Source: Dunaliella salina
Taxonomy: Eukaryota; Chlorophyta; Chlorophyceae; Chlamydomonadales; Dunaliellaceae
Assembly: GCA_002284615.2 (NCBI GenBank)
Contig: MU069449.1
Span: 437,410-460,309, forward strand
DNA length: 22,900 nucleotides
Direction: 5' to 3'
This document shows, in pieces, positions 1-9,644 of the stretch. Made by a program: the position numbers and the translations under genes. Below the pieces are notes generated by a model. The model was not told where the DNA came from. It made no database searches and was given only the letters and a program-made list of their open reading frames with translations. How positions within the stretch are numbered: position 1 is the stretch's first letter; every line of letters begins with the position of its first letter.

Positions 1-2640
1 GTATGTGCGTGCGTGACTGCAACTCCTCTGTATATTACCATATTCTCAAGGTAACCTCAAGATGTGGCACCTGATCTTTTGCACAAGGCAAGGACCGCAC
101 CTGTGTCATGTTATATGGGAAATGGACAGCACCAGAAGATAGCTCCATACATGCCAACCAGTTGTTTCCTCCGAGATGAGTTCCTCCCATGTCAGCCACT
201 TGCTACCTGGAGATTCTGTTCCAATTGTTCCTAGTATGTCAGCCTGTTGGTTGCAAGGCGTTTTACACATGATATGGGGCAAGTTTGTTTCACATCCTGG
301 CTGCAGAGCAAATGGTGAGTGTATCAAGGGCCCTGATGCAAGCTACTGAGCACTGACGCCTGATAGAGCAAGAATCCAAATGCTGGTAATGGATGAAGGT
401 GTACAAGGTGTCCACCATAGACACAAGAGCAGGTGAGTGCTGTATGTGCAAAAACTTAATACTGCAACCGCTCATATCGCTTTGTGGATGCAAGGAGATG
501 CCCCAAAAAACCAATCACCTTGACGTCCTTGTTGATCCCCCAGAGGTCCAGGACGTCAATATGGCAACCTCTCATTTCTTTACATCCTTTACCATTGCAG
601 TTTTCCTGAGCATTGAGGAGTATCATCAATGAGCTTTTTCTGCGCTGGAATCACAAACATCAAGCTCAGCATTTGCACAAGTTGAAATGCTCAAAGGAAC
701 TGATCTACACCATTTGGCTGTCTCTCTTCAGGGCCTGGCTGATGCAGGCTTTGAGGATGAAGCTGCAAAATGAAAAAAGCTGCTTCAGTCTTGTTGGCAT
801 CTGCTCATGCTGCAGGAGGCCAAGTGATTCTTTTGGTTTTCCCCGTTTCTCCCCTATTTCGTGGTAGGTTTGCTGTCGCAGAATAAGTTTGCTGTTCAAT
901 TTAACCTACACTTGATGCACCAAGTTTCTGTTATAATCCTTGTTTCCTTGCGCAGGGCATCAGAATGAGTAATTTTCCTCTCCGCTTCCACGCCCAGCTG
1001 GTCCGCTTGGAGGAATATCCTGATTGAAATCAATTAATCCTTTTCCAAGCGCAATTGTGATGGGCTAATGCTGCCACAGAAAAAAAGCAAAATGGACCAT
1101 TAATAGTCACGATTGGGTCTTCTTGCAGATCGGCTGTGAGAGGGAGGTGTAAGTGGAAGCGCAATCATGTATACACATGCATCCTGGGGTTTTGAGCAGA
1201 GGAGCAGCAATGTGCTGCTCATCTCCTCAAAAACTCCTGATCCTGTGAAGCTGATGAGTTTTTTCGTGTAAATGAATGGATGGTCAGGATTTATCCAGGT
1301 GTATGTGGCACCTTGAATTCGTTTTGGCGGACCTCTGGATGCACATCCTCTTCCCCAGGACATAGGGAACGAATTCTTGACTTCAATTAATTAATTCTAT
1401 TTCAAGTTTTATTTGATAATGAAATGATTGTGTGTTCTGTCCATGCTCAAACTGTAGGCACAAACACTCGTCACCCCAAGACACAAACATAAACTATTTC
1501 CGGAGTGTAAGCCAGTGTAATCCATGTCATATCCTGGTGGTTGGTCTATTTTGCCTGTACTCGCTAAACACTTGTTTTCACACTCATTGGACACTTGTTT
1601 TCCTGTGGAACTTCCCCACATTATTTGTTTCTCTTATTTCTTCCTAAATACTCAAATCATGTACTTAACCAAGTCCAGCCTCGTTATGTAATAATTTTTT
1701 TTCCAATTTTTTGTCTAAATTTGGATTCTGCTGAGGTCATCTGCCAAACTGTGATATTTTAGTACGCTCCCAGTCGCCCCACGACAAATTTTGGCTTCCC
1801 CGTAGAATTCAAGTTCTGAAAATGCACAGTCGGGGGTGCCTGCCAAAGTAGCCACGGTGTGAACCCTACTTTTGCCCATCTCCAGACCCAACCACCACGC
1901 CACATTGGGGAATCTTAGATGATGTCCTTGTATGGAAGAATATCTTTGTGAAAAGGTGGTGTGAAAACCCAGTGGTGGGTCAGGTACCAGTTTCATCTAT
2001 TTCCATCAAGGAAAATCTAACACACGCCCGATTGTTGGGGTGTACGGGACCGCACGTCGAGGAGAGGGTGCCTCCACCGGCTGGTCCTGGACCTGTGTGC
2101 CTGCCCACTTGCAGTACTCGGTGACCAAATCCCTCCAATTCGTGTGTACTTGTTATGGGGGTGTGTACTTGTTAAAGGGGTAGGGATGTGGCCCCCAGAT
2201 GTTGCCTGTCTGTTCCTGGCATATATGATGTTCGGTGCATTGGCCCTTTGAAACTTTTTTTTCCTTTTCCTTTTTTGATGTAAGTATCCCTCCACACTTT
2301 CAGCTATCATCTTGCTCTCTATTGGTCTGTGCACCGATGTTGAACCTTCTCCTGCCTGATTAGTGTTGTGCCGTTTTTGCTACATGGCTGGCTGACGTTG
2401 ACGAGGGGAACTAGACGAGGAAGAAAACTCCTTTACATGTGCAAATGATATTGATAAAGAGGGCAAGACGTCAGGCACAATGCACAGTTATTCACAGAGA
2501 TACTGCTATTTATGATTGTAACAATTTTCCTTTTCTTTTCTTTCTATGGAATGACCAGCCAACATAGTGCTTATTGTGCCAACAGACTTTATGGCATGTC
2601 TATGGCTATGGATTTACGGAAAAATATCATGATTTGTTTT
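1..2640. other. No recognisable gene or repeat
   Basis: I read both strands and found no protein, RNA gene or known element I can support. Open frames are short and overlap on both strands. The best coding hint is on the plus strand. A pyrimidine-rich stretch ending in CAG at 600 looks like a splice acceptor. The following frame reads nine codons, meets a TGA at about 630, and then stays open to about 772 with the residues VEMLKGTDLHHLAVSLQGL. It matches nothing I know and the TGA argues against it. A 12-base direct repeat (GTGTACTTGTTA) occurs twice near 2150-2180. Confidence 0.5.
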
Positions 2641-2644
2641 GCTA

Positions 2645-2900
2645 ATAAAAAGGAGAAGTAAAAAGTAAAAATCTATGCTGGACATCATCGTGCATTAAGG
2701 GAAGGCCCAACAGTCAGCACTGTCACTGGCTGTGAGCCTTACCAATATCTAAACAAGGAGCTGGGTAACTAACTAGTGGGGATCCGGAGGGTTGTCAGCC
2801 ATCCATCCAGGCGCTCTCTTGTAACCAGCCTGTAGCCGCAAACCCTGCTTCTGTGTTGTCTGAATTGCTGAAACGGATGGCATGTTTGGTTTTGTCAATT
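2645..2900 (-). mobile_element. 3' end of a LINE (NPPDPH family), copy 1
   Basis: On the minus strand a reading frame ends with residues DNPPDPH followed by TAG at 2773-2775. A 3' untranslated stretch follows, containing the motif CCTTCCCTTAATGCACG (complement of 2689-2705), and then an A/T-rich tail near 2645-2670. The same arrangement, with the CCAGATCCCCACTAG terminus and the CTTCCCTTAATGCACG motif, recurs at 12861-13040 and in weaker form at 10798-11005, so it is a dispersed family. I infer a non-LTR retrotransposon whose ORF ends in NPPDPH. Only the last few dozen codons survive here. The upstream limit near 2900 is approximate. Confidence 0.55.
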
Positions 2901-3045
2901 TTGTCTGGGATTTAACCAGAGGTGGATGACGGGCCCAAATTCCTGAAAATGTTCTCTCCCGCCGATATTTCCAAATCTGACCAGGCCCTCCATAATAAGA
3001 TAAATTAAAAACACTTTCACCAAAAATGATGGAAATCAATTGACC

Positions 3046-3400
3046 CCAGATCACTCTCCTGGCCTCAGATCACCCTAAAGTGGCCCACAGCTCCACCATG
3101 GGTCCTTTTTTTACCCTCAAAATATTTTCTTAATAACCCTTATATGATATGCTAACATCCTGCATATTCAGAAGTGGGAATGAGGGGGGCCAAAAATTGA
3201 CCTTTTTTGGCACCCCAAGTGCTGGATTTTCTCTAAGGGAAATGGCTAAAATTGAGTATCTGACCAACCACTGGATCTTTTCACTCCATTTTTTTTAATG
3301 ATATTTTTTTGGTACAAGGACTCCAAATCATTAAAAATCACCCAATTTGGTGCAGTGGCTGGTCAGATTTGGGCAGCTGGGTGTCAAAAAATAGGGTTCA
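3046..3400 (+). repeat. Dispersed repeat R1, copy 1
   Basis: The copy starts at CCAGATCACTCTCCTGGCC and continues through recognisable blocks: CCCACAGCTCCAC, CATCCTGCATATTCA, TTTTTTGGCACCCC, GGGAAATGGCTAAAATT, ACCAACCACTGG, and AATTTGGTGCAGTGGCTGG. The same blocks occur in the same order at 7958-8235 and 15972-16150, in reverse at 16345-16684, and in part at 16987-17112. No coding capacity is visible. A sharp common left boundary and the inverted pair at 15972-16684 suggest a non-autonomous DNA element, but no target-site duplication was identified. Confidence 0.75.
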
Positions 3401-3418
3401 CGCCGCGGCCAATTAGGC

Positions 3419-3517
3419 AGGTTGCCCCCAACTGGCAAGTTTCAAGCTCAGGTGTATGACCAGGTCAAAAAGCACAATTTGAACCTAAATTTGAAGCTTG
3501 CCAGTCGGGGGCAACTT
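3419..3517. repeat. Inverted repeat, 27-bp arms
   Basis: The left arm is 3419-3445 and the right arm 3491-3517. They match at 24 of 27 positions, and all three differences are transitions. The spacer is 45 bases. It lies between the end of R1 copy 1 and the last piece of LINE-H. It may be the end of a foldback element or a secondary structure in the LINE-H 3' region. Confidence 0.7.
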
Positions 3518-3580
3518 GTGCTGTGAACGTTTCAAAAGGATCCCTTTTTGAAGCCTTCGTCGCCCAACTCTGGGATTTAA
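3480..3580 (-). mobile_element. LINE-H fragment 3 (C-terminal piece of the split old LINE)
   Basis: Reading the minus strand from 3580 downward gives KSQSWATKASKRDPF and then about 20 more codons. This frame continues directly from LINE-H fragment 2 if copy A (3581-5038) and one copy of the 11-bp duplication are removed. The piece is therefore the downstream remainder of an old minus-strand LINE. The end of the element below about 3480 is not clear, because a strong inverted repeat overlaps it. Confidence 0.65.
3570..3580 (+). repeat. Target-site duplication of LINE copy A, 3' side
   Basis: CTGGGATTTAA at 3570-3580 is repeated exactly at 5039-5049. The two copies bound the minus-strand LINE copy A precisely. 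An 11-bp duplication fits target-primed reverse transcription. The element's purine-rich 3' tail (poly-pyrimidine on its own strand) lies immediately inside at 3581-3600. Confidence 0.85.
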
Positions 3581-5038
3581 AGAAAGAAAAGAAAAGAAAA
3601 ACTACGCAGGCAGTGAAAACACTCCCCACATCAAGTAAGGAAAAGAGGAGACCTAGGGCCGAGGCACCGTGTATCCGCTTCACCAAGAGAAAGCAGAAGC
3701 AAGAAGTCAGTGGGGATCAGGTGGGTTACTGGCAGTAGCCCGTGCCTGATCTTGTTGATGAGAGTTGAAGAAAGTTTTCTCAATAGCGCGTCTGGTGCTG
3801 GCATGTTTGTAGGCATACAGGGCAGAATGAGCATGGAGCTTCCGAGCAAGCTGGTGGCCTTGTAAGTGTCAAGACCAAGCTCCTTTAGAGGCTCCGAAGT
3901 GTGTGGGGTATAGATGACTCCTCCCACACCTAACAGGATAGTATGGAGGGTGACCTGAGCTGAGGCTCTAGAAAGATGACGACAAAGGTCGCGGTGCTGC
4001 TGCTTGGAGGCCTCAAGCTGGCTGTTGGGCCGCGTGTCCTCACAGTACTTGACTTCTACAAGGTGGATATGTCTCTGATCTTGGTGGAGCTGACTGGGGT
4101 CACGAGCCTTGGATGTGGGTGGAGTGGCTGTGCCTGGCGCTGAGTCCTCCCTGTTTCCCCCGCGCCCCCCTGCACTTTTCAATTCATAGCGAGGATTCGA
4201 CCTAGACGCTCTTTTCAGAGGAACAACCAATAGAGCATCAGGCCGGCTGGAAGTGAGCCTATCCTTACTAGGGAAGCGGCGTGGGAAAATATATTTAGGG
4301 AGGGTCCTATTGGCAGCATGCTCAGGGATCTGTAGGTCTTGCAAGGCGAGACGGTCTGCACTGCCAGTGTCCATGGAGGCAATACCTGCCCCAAGAGGGC
4401 CTTTGCTGATGGCTTTTAGGAGGATTCTGCTGGCAATATTATGCCGCTCAGTCACCATACCAGACATAGTTGAATTTCTGCATCCTGACAAGATGTGAAG
4501 GGCACGTCAAGTTCCCCACAGAGGGGGCATTGTAGGCTGGTGGAAATTTTGAAGCGCACCGCGTGTTTTTGATTGAAGAGGGTACCTGAGCGGTACTTAA
4601 AAATATTTTGCCTCATTTTGAAAGAGAGTGTTGGCATAGTCCAGAAGGCATTACTGATATTTTTGTGGATGTTGGGGAGTAGACTTTGGTAGAAGGAGTA
4701 GTACCCTGTGTTGGTGTTGGCCTTTCCAAGTTTGTGTTTTGAGTGCATGTGCTTCCGTAAAGCATCATGGAGGTTGGATAAGTGTTTCAGCTTTACGGCA
4801 GGTGTGTTAAGGCGTCTAGAAGCATTTGCATGAGTGCAGGATGTTTCCTCAAAGGCAAGCCAGGTGGTGTCATGAAAAGGATTGCCTTCAAGGGTTGCAC
4901 ATGGGAAGGTTATGTTTGCAATGGTGTCGTCATTCTGNATGGCCTGATGCTTGGCAATGGCATCTGCGCATTCGTTGCCGGCAATTCCAGCATGAGATTT
5001 AACCTTAAAGAAATGAATAGAAGTAGGTGAGTTGCATG
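3581..5038 (-). pseudogene. LINE copy A, 5'-truncated: RNase H end, zinc knuckle and C-terminal domain
   Basis: This is the 3' part of a non-LTR retrotransposon on the minus strand. It begins inside an RNase H domain: 4945-5007 encodes KVKSHAGIAGNECADAIAKH, with the H and GNE-AD pattern typical of the RNase H end in LINEs. Next comes a helical linker, then a zinc knuckle start CPLCGELD near 4520. A one-base deletion there, compared with copy B, shifts the frame. The frame then resumes as about 250 residues of C-terminal domain with the blocks MVTERHNIASR, HIHLVEVKYCEDTRP and VTLHTILLGVGG. The 3' UTR ends in CTGCGTAGTTTTTCTTTTC on the minus strand. One base (4938) is undetermined. The copy is non-functional: it lacks the endonuclease and reverse transcriptase and is frameshifted. 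It is bounded by an 11-bp duplication and inserted in LINE-H. Confidence 0.85.
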
Positions 5039-5049
5039 CTGGGATTTAA
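5039..5049 (+). repeat. Target-site duplication of LINE copy A, 5' side
   Basis: CTGGGATTTAA, identical to 3570-3580. It marks the 5'-truncation point of copy A. Confidence 0.85.
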
Positions 5050-5193
5050 CAGCATGTCAATGGAGTTTGGTTGCAGTTTTTGGGCCTTTTCTTTGGTTAA
5101 GCCTAGGTTGCAGGGGGATTCAATTGTGTGAGGATCGTAGATAGTTCCAGCAACTCCAATGAGGATAGTGTGGAGAGTAACTCTGTTATTGCG

Positions 5194-5200
5194 GTGTGAA
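5194..5200 (+). repeat. Target-site duplication of LINE copy B, 5' side
   Basis: GTGTGAA, repeated at 6399-6405. On its own 7 bp would be weak. It is credible because it sits exactly where homology to the LINE starts and ends, and because joining the flanks restores the LINE-H frame. Confidence 0.8.
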
Positions 5201-6398
5201 GCTAAAACACTTCTCCAACCTCCGTGATGCTCTACGGAAATACATGCACTCAAAGTGCAGGCTTGGAAAGGCCAACACCAACACAGGGTACTACTCTTTC
5301 TACCAAAGTTTACTCCCCAACATCCACAAAAATACCAGCAATGCCTTCTGGACCATGTCAACACTCTCTTTCAAAATGAGGCAAAACATTTTCAAATACC
5401 GCACAGGTAACCTCTTCAATCAAAAACACGCGGTGCACTTCAAAACTTCCACTAGCCTACAATGGCCCCTCTATGGGGAGCTTGACAGTGCCCTTCACAT
5501 CTTATCAGGTTGCAAAAATTCAACCATGCCTGGTATGGTAACTGAGCGACATAATATTGCCAGCAGAATCCTCCTAAAAGCTATCAGCAAAGGCCCTCTT
5601 GGGGCAGGCATTGCCTCCATGGACATTGACAGAGCAGAACGTCTTGCCTTGCAAGGCCTACAGATCCCAGAACATGCCACTAATAGGACCCTTCCCGAAT
5701 ACATTTTCCCGCACCGCCTCCCTGATAAGGACAGGCTCACTTCCAGCCGGCATGATGCTCTATTAGTTGTTCCTCTGAAAAGGGTGCCAAGGTCAAATCC
5801 TCGCTATGAAATGAGAAGTACAGGGGCGCGCAGGGGAAACAAGGGGGACTCAGCGCCAGCCGCAGGCACTCCACTCGCACTCAAGGCTTGTGACCTCAGT
5901 CAGTTCCACCCAGATCAGCGACACATCCACCTTGCAGAAGTCAAATACTGTGAGGACACCCGGCCTAACAGCCAGCTTGAGGCCTCCAAGCAGCAGCACC
6001 GGGAGCTTTGTCGTCATCTTTCTAGGGCTTCAGCTCAATTCACCCTCCATACCATCCTGTTAGGTGTGGGAGTAGTCATTTACACCCCGCACACATTGGA
6101 GCCTCTTAAGGAGCTTGGTCTTGACACCTATCAGGCCACCAAGCTTGTTCGGGAGCTTCATGCTCATTCTTTCTTGTATGCTTACAAACTTGCCAGCACC
6201 AGACGCACTCTTGAGAAAACCTTTTTCAACCCTCAGCACGGGATACTGCTAGTAACCCACCTGATCCCCACTGACTTCTTTCTTCTGCTTTCTCTTGGTG
6301 AAGAGGATACACGGTGCCTCGGCCCTAGGTATCCTCTTTTCTTTAAATGATGCGGGGAGTGTTTTCACTGCCTGCGTAGTTTTTCTTTCTTTCTTGTA
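5201..6398 (+). mobile_element. LINE copy B, 5'-truncated; long intact C-terminal frame
   Basis: One open frame runs from 5196 to the TGA at 6348-6350 (384 codons including the flank). It encodes the same C-terminal region as copy A: helical linker, zinc knuckle, then a domain with MVTERHNIASRILLKAI, HIHLAEVKYCEDTRP, FTLHTILLGVG and a tail ending in CLGPRYPLFFK. There is no real start codon, since the ORF simply begins at the truncation. The zinc knuckle should read C-x2-C-x7-H-x4-C, but its first two cysteines are W90 and Y93; H101 and C106 remain. The 3' UTR is short and ends CTGCGTAGTTTTTCTTTC. The copy is flanked by 7-bp duplications and sits inside LINE-H in opposite orientation. It lacks reverse transcriptase and endonuclease, so it cannot move by itself. 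Confidence 0.88.
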
Positions 6399-6405
6399 GT
6401 GTGAA
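6399..6405 (+). repeat. Target-site duplication of LINE copy B, 3' side
   Basis: GTGTGAA, immediately after the T/C-rich tail of copy B and identical to 5194-5200. Confidence 0.8.
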
Positions 6406-6872
6406 CCTCGGAGGGTTTTTGTACGCAGGCTCTCAATAGTGTTCTTTTGTTGGTTTTGTGCAGTTTTGAGAGTTAGTTCAGGATTCGTGTCTGAGCAGGA
6501 TTTGAGCTCAATGAGGCGGATATCTCTATCACTGGGATTCATGTTCTTTGGATGGTTGGTGGAGTCCCTGCCTCCCAGGGGTAATACAATGACGGCATCA
6601 AAGCGACTGAAACGTGCGTTTGGCAGCTGCCTAGATGGGAGAACCCAATTTGGAATGCTTCTCTGGACATGATCCGAAATTTCCATATCCAGCGAGCATA
6701 TCCTGTCCGCATTGCATGCATCAATGGAGACAATGAAGAGGCCAAAGTCATCTTTCCTGGGTGCTTCACCACAGATGCTGAGAGCTTGATGATGACGATT
6801 TATGTTCATCCTATTGATTTGTGGGTGCGTGCATCGGAGTTGAGTATGGGAGATGTTATCGATAGCATTGAT
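6399..6872 (-). mobile_element. LINE-H fragment 1 (upstream piece of the split old LINE)
   Basis: An open minus-strand frame encodes INRHHQALSICGEAPRKDD, then GLFIVSIDACNADRI, RDIRLIELKSCSDTNPE and ESLRTKTLRGSH. These blocks line up with RHNIASRILLKAI, GAGIASMDIDRAERL, RHIHLAEVKYCEDTRP and RELCRHLSRAS of copy B. LINE-H is thus a diverged relative of the A/B family. Upstream, C-x4-I-x2-M residues resemble the end of the zinc knuckle. The frame stays open from 6809 to 6406 and then continues in fragment 2 after copy B. The element is cut off upstream by a SINE near 6873. Confidence 0.75.
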
Positions 6873-6874
6873 TA

Positions 6875-6985
6875 AGGGAAGGACCTACTTGCTCAAGGCA
6901 AATCACCGGTACCCAGGGTCGAAACCCGGACCTCCGGCGTCCCGGGCCGCGCTTCACCCGTTAGGCTACGATCAAAGATCCGTAG
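6875..6985 (-). mobile_element. tRNA-derived SINE (SINE1)
   Basis: On the minus strand an A-box-like TAGCCTAACGG (complement of 6958-6968) precedes a B-box-like GGTTTCGACCC (complement of 6916-6926) at tRNA spacing. A T-arm can form: CCGGG, 7-base loop, CCTGG. An anticodon-like stem CGGC/GCCG encloses a 7-base loop. The acceptor stem does not pair and U33 is missing, so this is not a working tRNA. Downstream the tail reads CTTGAGCAAG and then CCTTCCCTTAAT, the latter shared with the NPPDPH LINE 3' UTR. Pol III transcription is inferred from the boxes only. Confidence 0.7.
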
Positions 6986-7095
6986 AAATCCGAACCTGGA
7001 AGTTTCCGGAGTAACCCCTTAACAGAGAGGGATGTGTTATGTTTTCATGCAAGCTGTTGGTTGCTTCTTTAGCACCAAATGCCTTGAACATTATT

Positions 7096-7860
7096 TTAAG
7101 CCCTCAAACTAGCTTGGGTTATTTTGAAAGAGTCGCTCTTTTCCTTCATTGTTCTAGATGGCAATGAGTTGCATGTGTCTCTTGTTTTTTCTGGGGAAGC
7201 AAGGGGAAGATAGATTTGAGGTGGTTGGAAGCTTAAGCTTTCTGAGGGAAATTTTGCAAGGCCTGTGGCATGGTCAGGATAGCTTGACAGCCAGCGCATG
7301 TAGCCTTTCTTGGTCCATCCCATCTAACTTGGAAGGAGCATGAAGGCCGCAGTTGGGATATCTGTGGATTTGACAGAGGACAGGGCATGCATGATGAGAG
7401 GGTATATAAATTTGTCATCATAAGCAGGATGGCAAAAGGAGAAACCTGTAAGTTTGGTTCCAAACATGTCAGTGTTGGCTCCTAATACCCTGTCTCGAGC
7501 ATAAGGGCTCCAGTATGCTTTGAAATGAGTGTCATGGTCGAGAGGGCTTGCAAGCTTTTTTTTTGCATTGCTAGGGCATAGCGCGTGAGGGCTGTATGGA
7601 CATGCTCTGGTGTGCGCAAAGGGTTGAACTCTATCATTTTCTGATTGCCTTTCCAAGGTGGTATGTGTATCTATGTAACAGGGCCATAATTTCTGTTGCT
7701 TCATCTTGGACAGGGGCTTGTAAGGAGGTGTGAAGGCCAGCTTGTCTGGCTGCACTGTATGCTTGAAGCAGAGTTTGCAATCGAAGAAAATAGGTTACAG
7801 CCAAAGCAAATAAATGTGGGAGTATCCCCATTACTTCCAGAAAAGCAGGTGTTCATCTTG
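7096..7860 (-). pseudogene. Decayed ORF, probably from a retroelement; methyltransferase-like layout
   Basis: Three minus-strand frames succeed one another, as expected for one ORF broken by frameshifts. The first (about 7831-7650) encodes LLQAYSAARQAGLHTSLQAP and ALLHRYTYHLGKAIRK. The second (to 7330) encodes YWSPYARDRVLGANTDMF, GFSFCHPAYDDKF and AAFMLLPSW. The third (7323-7096) encodes YMRWLSSYPDHATGLAKFP. The order of a YWSPY-like segment, a CHPAYDD segment and a hydrophobic strand ending in LLPSW recalls adenine methyltransferase folds, where NPPY stands at the CHPAY place, as in the methyltransferase-like domains of DIRS-type retroelements. This is resemblance by eye only. It could instead be another LINE-encoded domain. 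No start codon or promoter can be assigned. Confidence 0.45.
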
Positions 7861-7957
7861 TACATTATCTCTCTTTGGAAGGAGAGTGGGGTCGAGGTGA
7901 CTCCCAAGGTCGGCTTAAGAGATGTTATTGGGGGGGGGCCTGTGGCGGTGGATGTTC

Positions 7958-8235
7958 CCAGATCAATCTCCTGGCCTCAGATCACCTCAAAAAGGCCCAC
8001 AGCTCCACACTGGGACCGAAATTGGGTAACTCCCATATATTATGCTAGCATCCGGCATATTCAAACACAGGAAAGGAAGAGATCAAAAATTGACTTTTTT
8101 GGCACCCCTATGCTGCAACTTCTCCCAGGGAAATGGCTGGAACTCTGTATTTGACCAACCACTGGGTCTTTTCAATCCAACTTTTTCGTAATGGTATTCT
8201 TTGGTATGAGGATTCCGTGTAAAAAAAATCAAATC
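7958..8235 (+). repeat. Dispersed repeat R1, copy 2
   Basis: Starts at CCAGATCAATCTCCTGGCC and carries the R1 blocks in order: GGCCCACAGCTCCAC, ATTATGCTAGCATCC, AAAAATTGACTTTTTTGGC, GGGAAATGGCTGGAACT, TTGACCAACCACTGGGTC, TTTGGTATGAGGA. It ends in an A-rich stretch at about 8235, shorter than copy 1. A run of nine G lies just upstream at 7930-7938. Confidence 0.75.
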
Positions 8236-8394
8236 TTGGACTGTTATGATGTACTGCAACAGACAGCTACGTAATATCCAGAACTAACTGTCCAACACTT
8301 GGGCATATCTAGGAATCATGTACAAAACATGCCCATTTTGGGGGCGGGGGGGGGGGTTGTCCGGTTCTGATATTTTAAGGACTCCTATTATCTT

Positions 8395-8612
8395 TCGTCT
8401 CTGGTGAAGACTTCTTTCAATTCTCTTCAAGGGCGAGCATGGGCTACTGCCAGTAACCCTCCTGATCTGCACTGACTTCTTTTCTCAATTTCTCTCGGTG
8501 TAGGGGGTATAAGGTGCCTTGGCCCTAGGCATCCCCTTTTCCTTAATTGATGTGGGGAGTTATTTCACTGCCTGCCAGGCACTATGCAGTGCGTTACTTT
8601 TTCCTTTCTTTT
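8395..8612 (+). mobile_element. 3' end of an A/B-family LINE, copy C
   Basis: From about 8400 the sequence follows the last ~45 codons and 3' UTR of copy B: GGGCTACTGCCAGTAACCC, CTGCACTGACTTCTTT, GCCTTGGCCCTAGGCATCCC, CCTTAATTGATGTGGGGAG, TTTCACTGCCTGCC. The T/C-rich tail ends about 8612. The coding part has stops. The tail shows the fuller CTTAATTGATG motif that copy B has lost. No clear target duplication was found. Confidence 0.75.
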
Positions 8613-8639
8613 CTTACCATTCCAAATGATGATAATGAC

Positions 8640-9150
8640 TCAAACTTCAGGTGGCATGCGCTCATTTCAAGGATCATGAATTCCCACATCGAGGACACGC
8701 ATCTCAATATCTATGTGATACAGGTGGCTTGAAAGATGAATTTTTCTTTGCTCATGCATTGCATGTTTTCCCTCAAGAGAGTTTGCAAAGCTTTTTCTGG
8801 CTTCCCCGCACACAGAGTGACTCATGATGATGGAGGCTCTTTTTCCCTGCATTCCCTGCACTGCGAGAGCGTGGAAAATAGCCCATACATCTCAATTTGT
8901 TCAGAGCCTGTGCACACCCATACAGTTCTCTCACTCACAGCGACAATTATCTTCACAAGGTTTTCCATGCGGACATCCCGCGCAGCAACAGGAATCCTTG
9001 TTGCTGGACTTCCCACCTTCTGCTTGGCACGAATGAATTTCGTCATGCTCAAGCTTTTCAACAGCAAATCCACGTAGGCAATCCTTTGGATTCGAGCCAG
9101 CTTGCTGTTGACCTCAGGGCACGACATTTAGCATACTGGAGACAATTCTC
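8640..9150. other. Unassigned stretch with overlapping open frames
   Basis: A plus-strand frame (8736-9077, 113 codons) and minus-strand frames (9127-8822, 101 codons, and 8861-8667) overlap. The minus frame reads VGSPATRIPVAARDVRMENL and EIMYGLF-like stretches. It has the more protein-like composition, but I recognise neither and cannot choose between strands. It may be an old gene or transposon remnant. Confidence 0.2.
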
Positions 9151-9154
9151 TAAC

Positions 9155-9341
9155 TATCACCCATGATGTCAACAGCAAAATAATTACTTACCATCACCGG
9201 TGTGCCCTTCCAACGCCCTTCCAACTAAAAATGCACATGTGACATGTTCTATCACTCACACGATGTCAACAGGAAAAAACAACTTGTCACTGGTATGCCT
9301 TTCCAATGCCCTTCCAAGTAAAAATGCACATGTGGCATGCA
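9155..9341. repeat. Two-unit direct tandem repeat, period about 97 bp
   Basis: Each unit contains TATCAC, GATGTCAACAG, CCCTTCCAA and AAAATGCACATGTG in the same order. The GATGTC blocks begin at 9165 and 9262. Units differ by small indels. No coding signal. Confidence 0.8.
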
Positions 9342-9644
9342 CTACAGGAGCAGTACTCCTTATACTCTGCCAAAACTGTTTCCTGCTGCTGAGGGGAACG
9401 GAATGACAGTCGCGTACACAGTAGGAATGTGACAAGATGATTGGAATTTGCTAAACCAAGACTGTGTACCAGTAACAAAAGACACAGTCTGAGGCTGTGC
9501 GCACACCATGCATGCTGTTACCTAGATACGAAAACATGTCACAGTGGGTAGGATCAGCAGGACCACCACTCGAGCTGATTCACCTTGGTCCTGACTTTGA
9601 GGGTTGAGCAAGCCACTTGGGACGACAATATTTGTCTGAAAGGA

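Larger units (their letters stand above)
5039..5200 (-). mobile_element. LINE-H fragment 2 (middle piece of the split old LINE)
   Basis: The minus strand encodes NNRVTLHTILIGVAGTIYDP and continues to GLTKEKAQK, clearly the same block as TLHTILLGVG in copies A and B but more divergent. It joins fragment 1 in frame if copy B and one 7-bp duplication are removed. Near 5071-5081, at a short T run, the frame shifts, and after that an in-frame TGA appears before HAVKSQ. The element was therefore already decayed, or has decayed since. Fragments 1, 2 and 3 together make one interrupted LINE C-terminus. Confidence 0.8.

Noticed and set aside
393..632. 79-codon plus-strand ORF as a gene
   Set aside because: Overlaps minus-strand frames and has no recognisable motif; the splice acceptor at 600 would cut it.
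3465..3738. Short ORFs on both strands around 3465-3738 as genes
   Set aside because: They straddle the junction of LINE copy A's 3' UTR with LINE-H and have no coherent domain.
6905..6975. A functional tRNA gene
   Set aside because: A and B boxes and a T-arm are present, but the acceptor stem does not pair, U33 is missing and a SINE-like tail follows.
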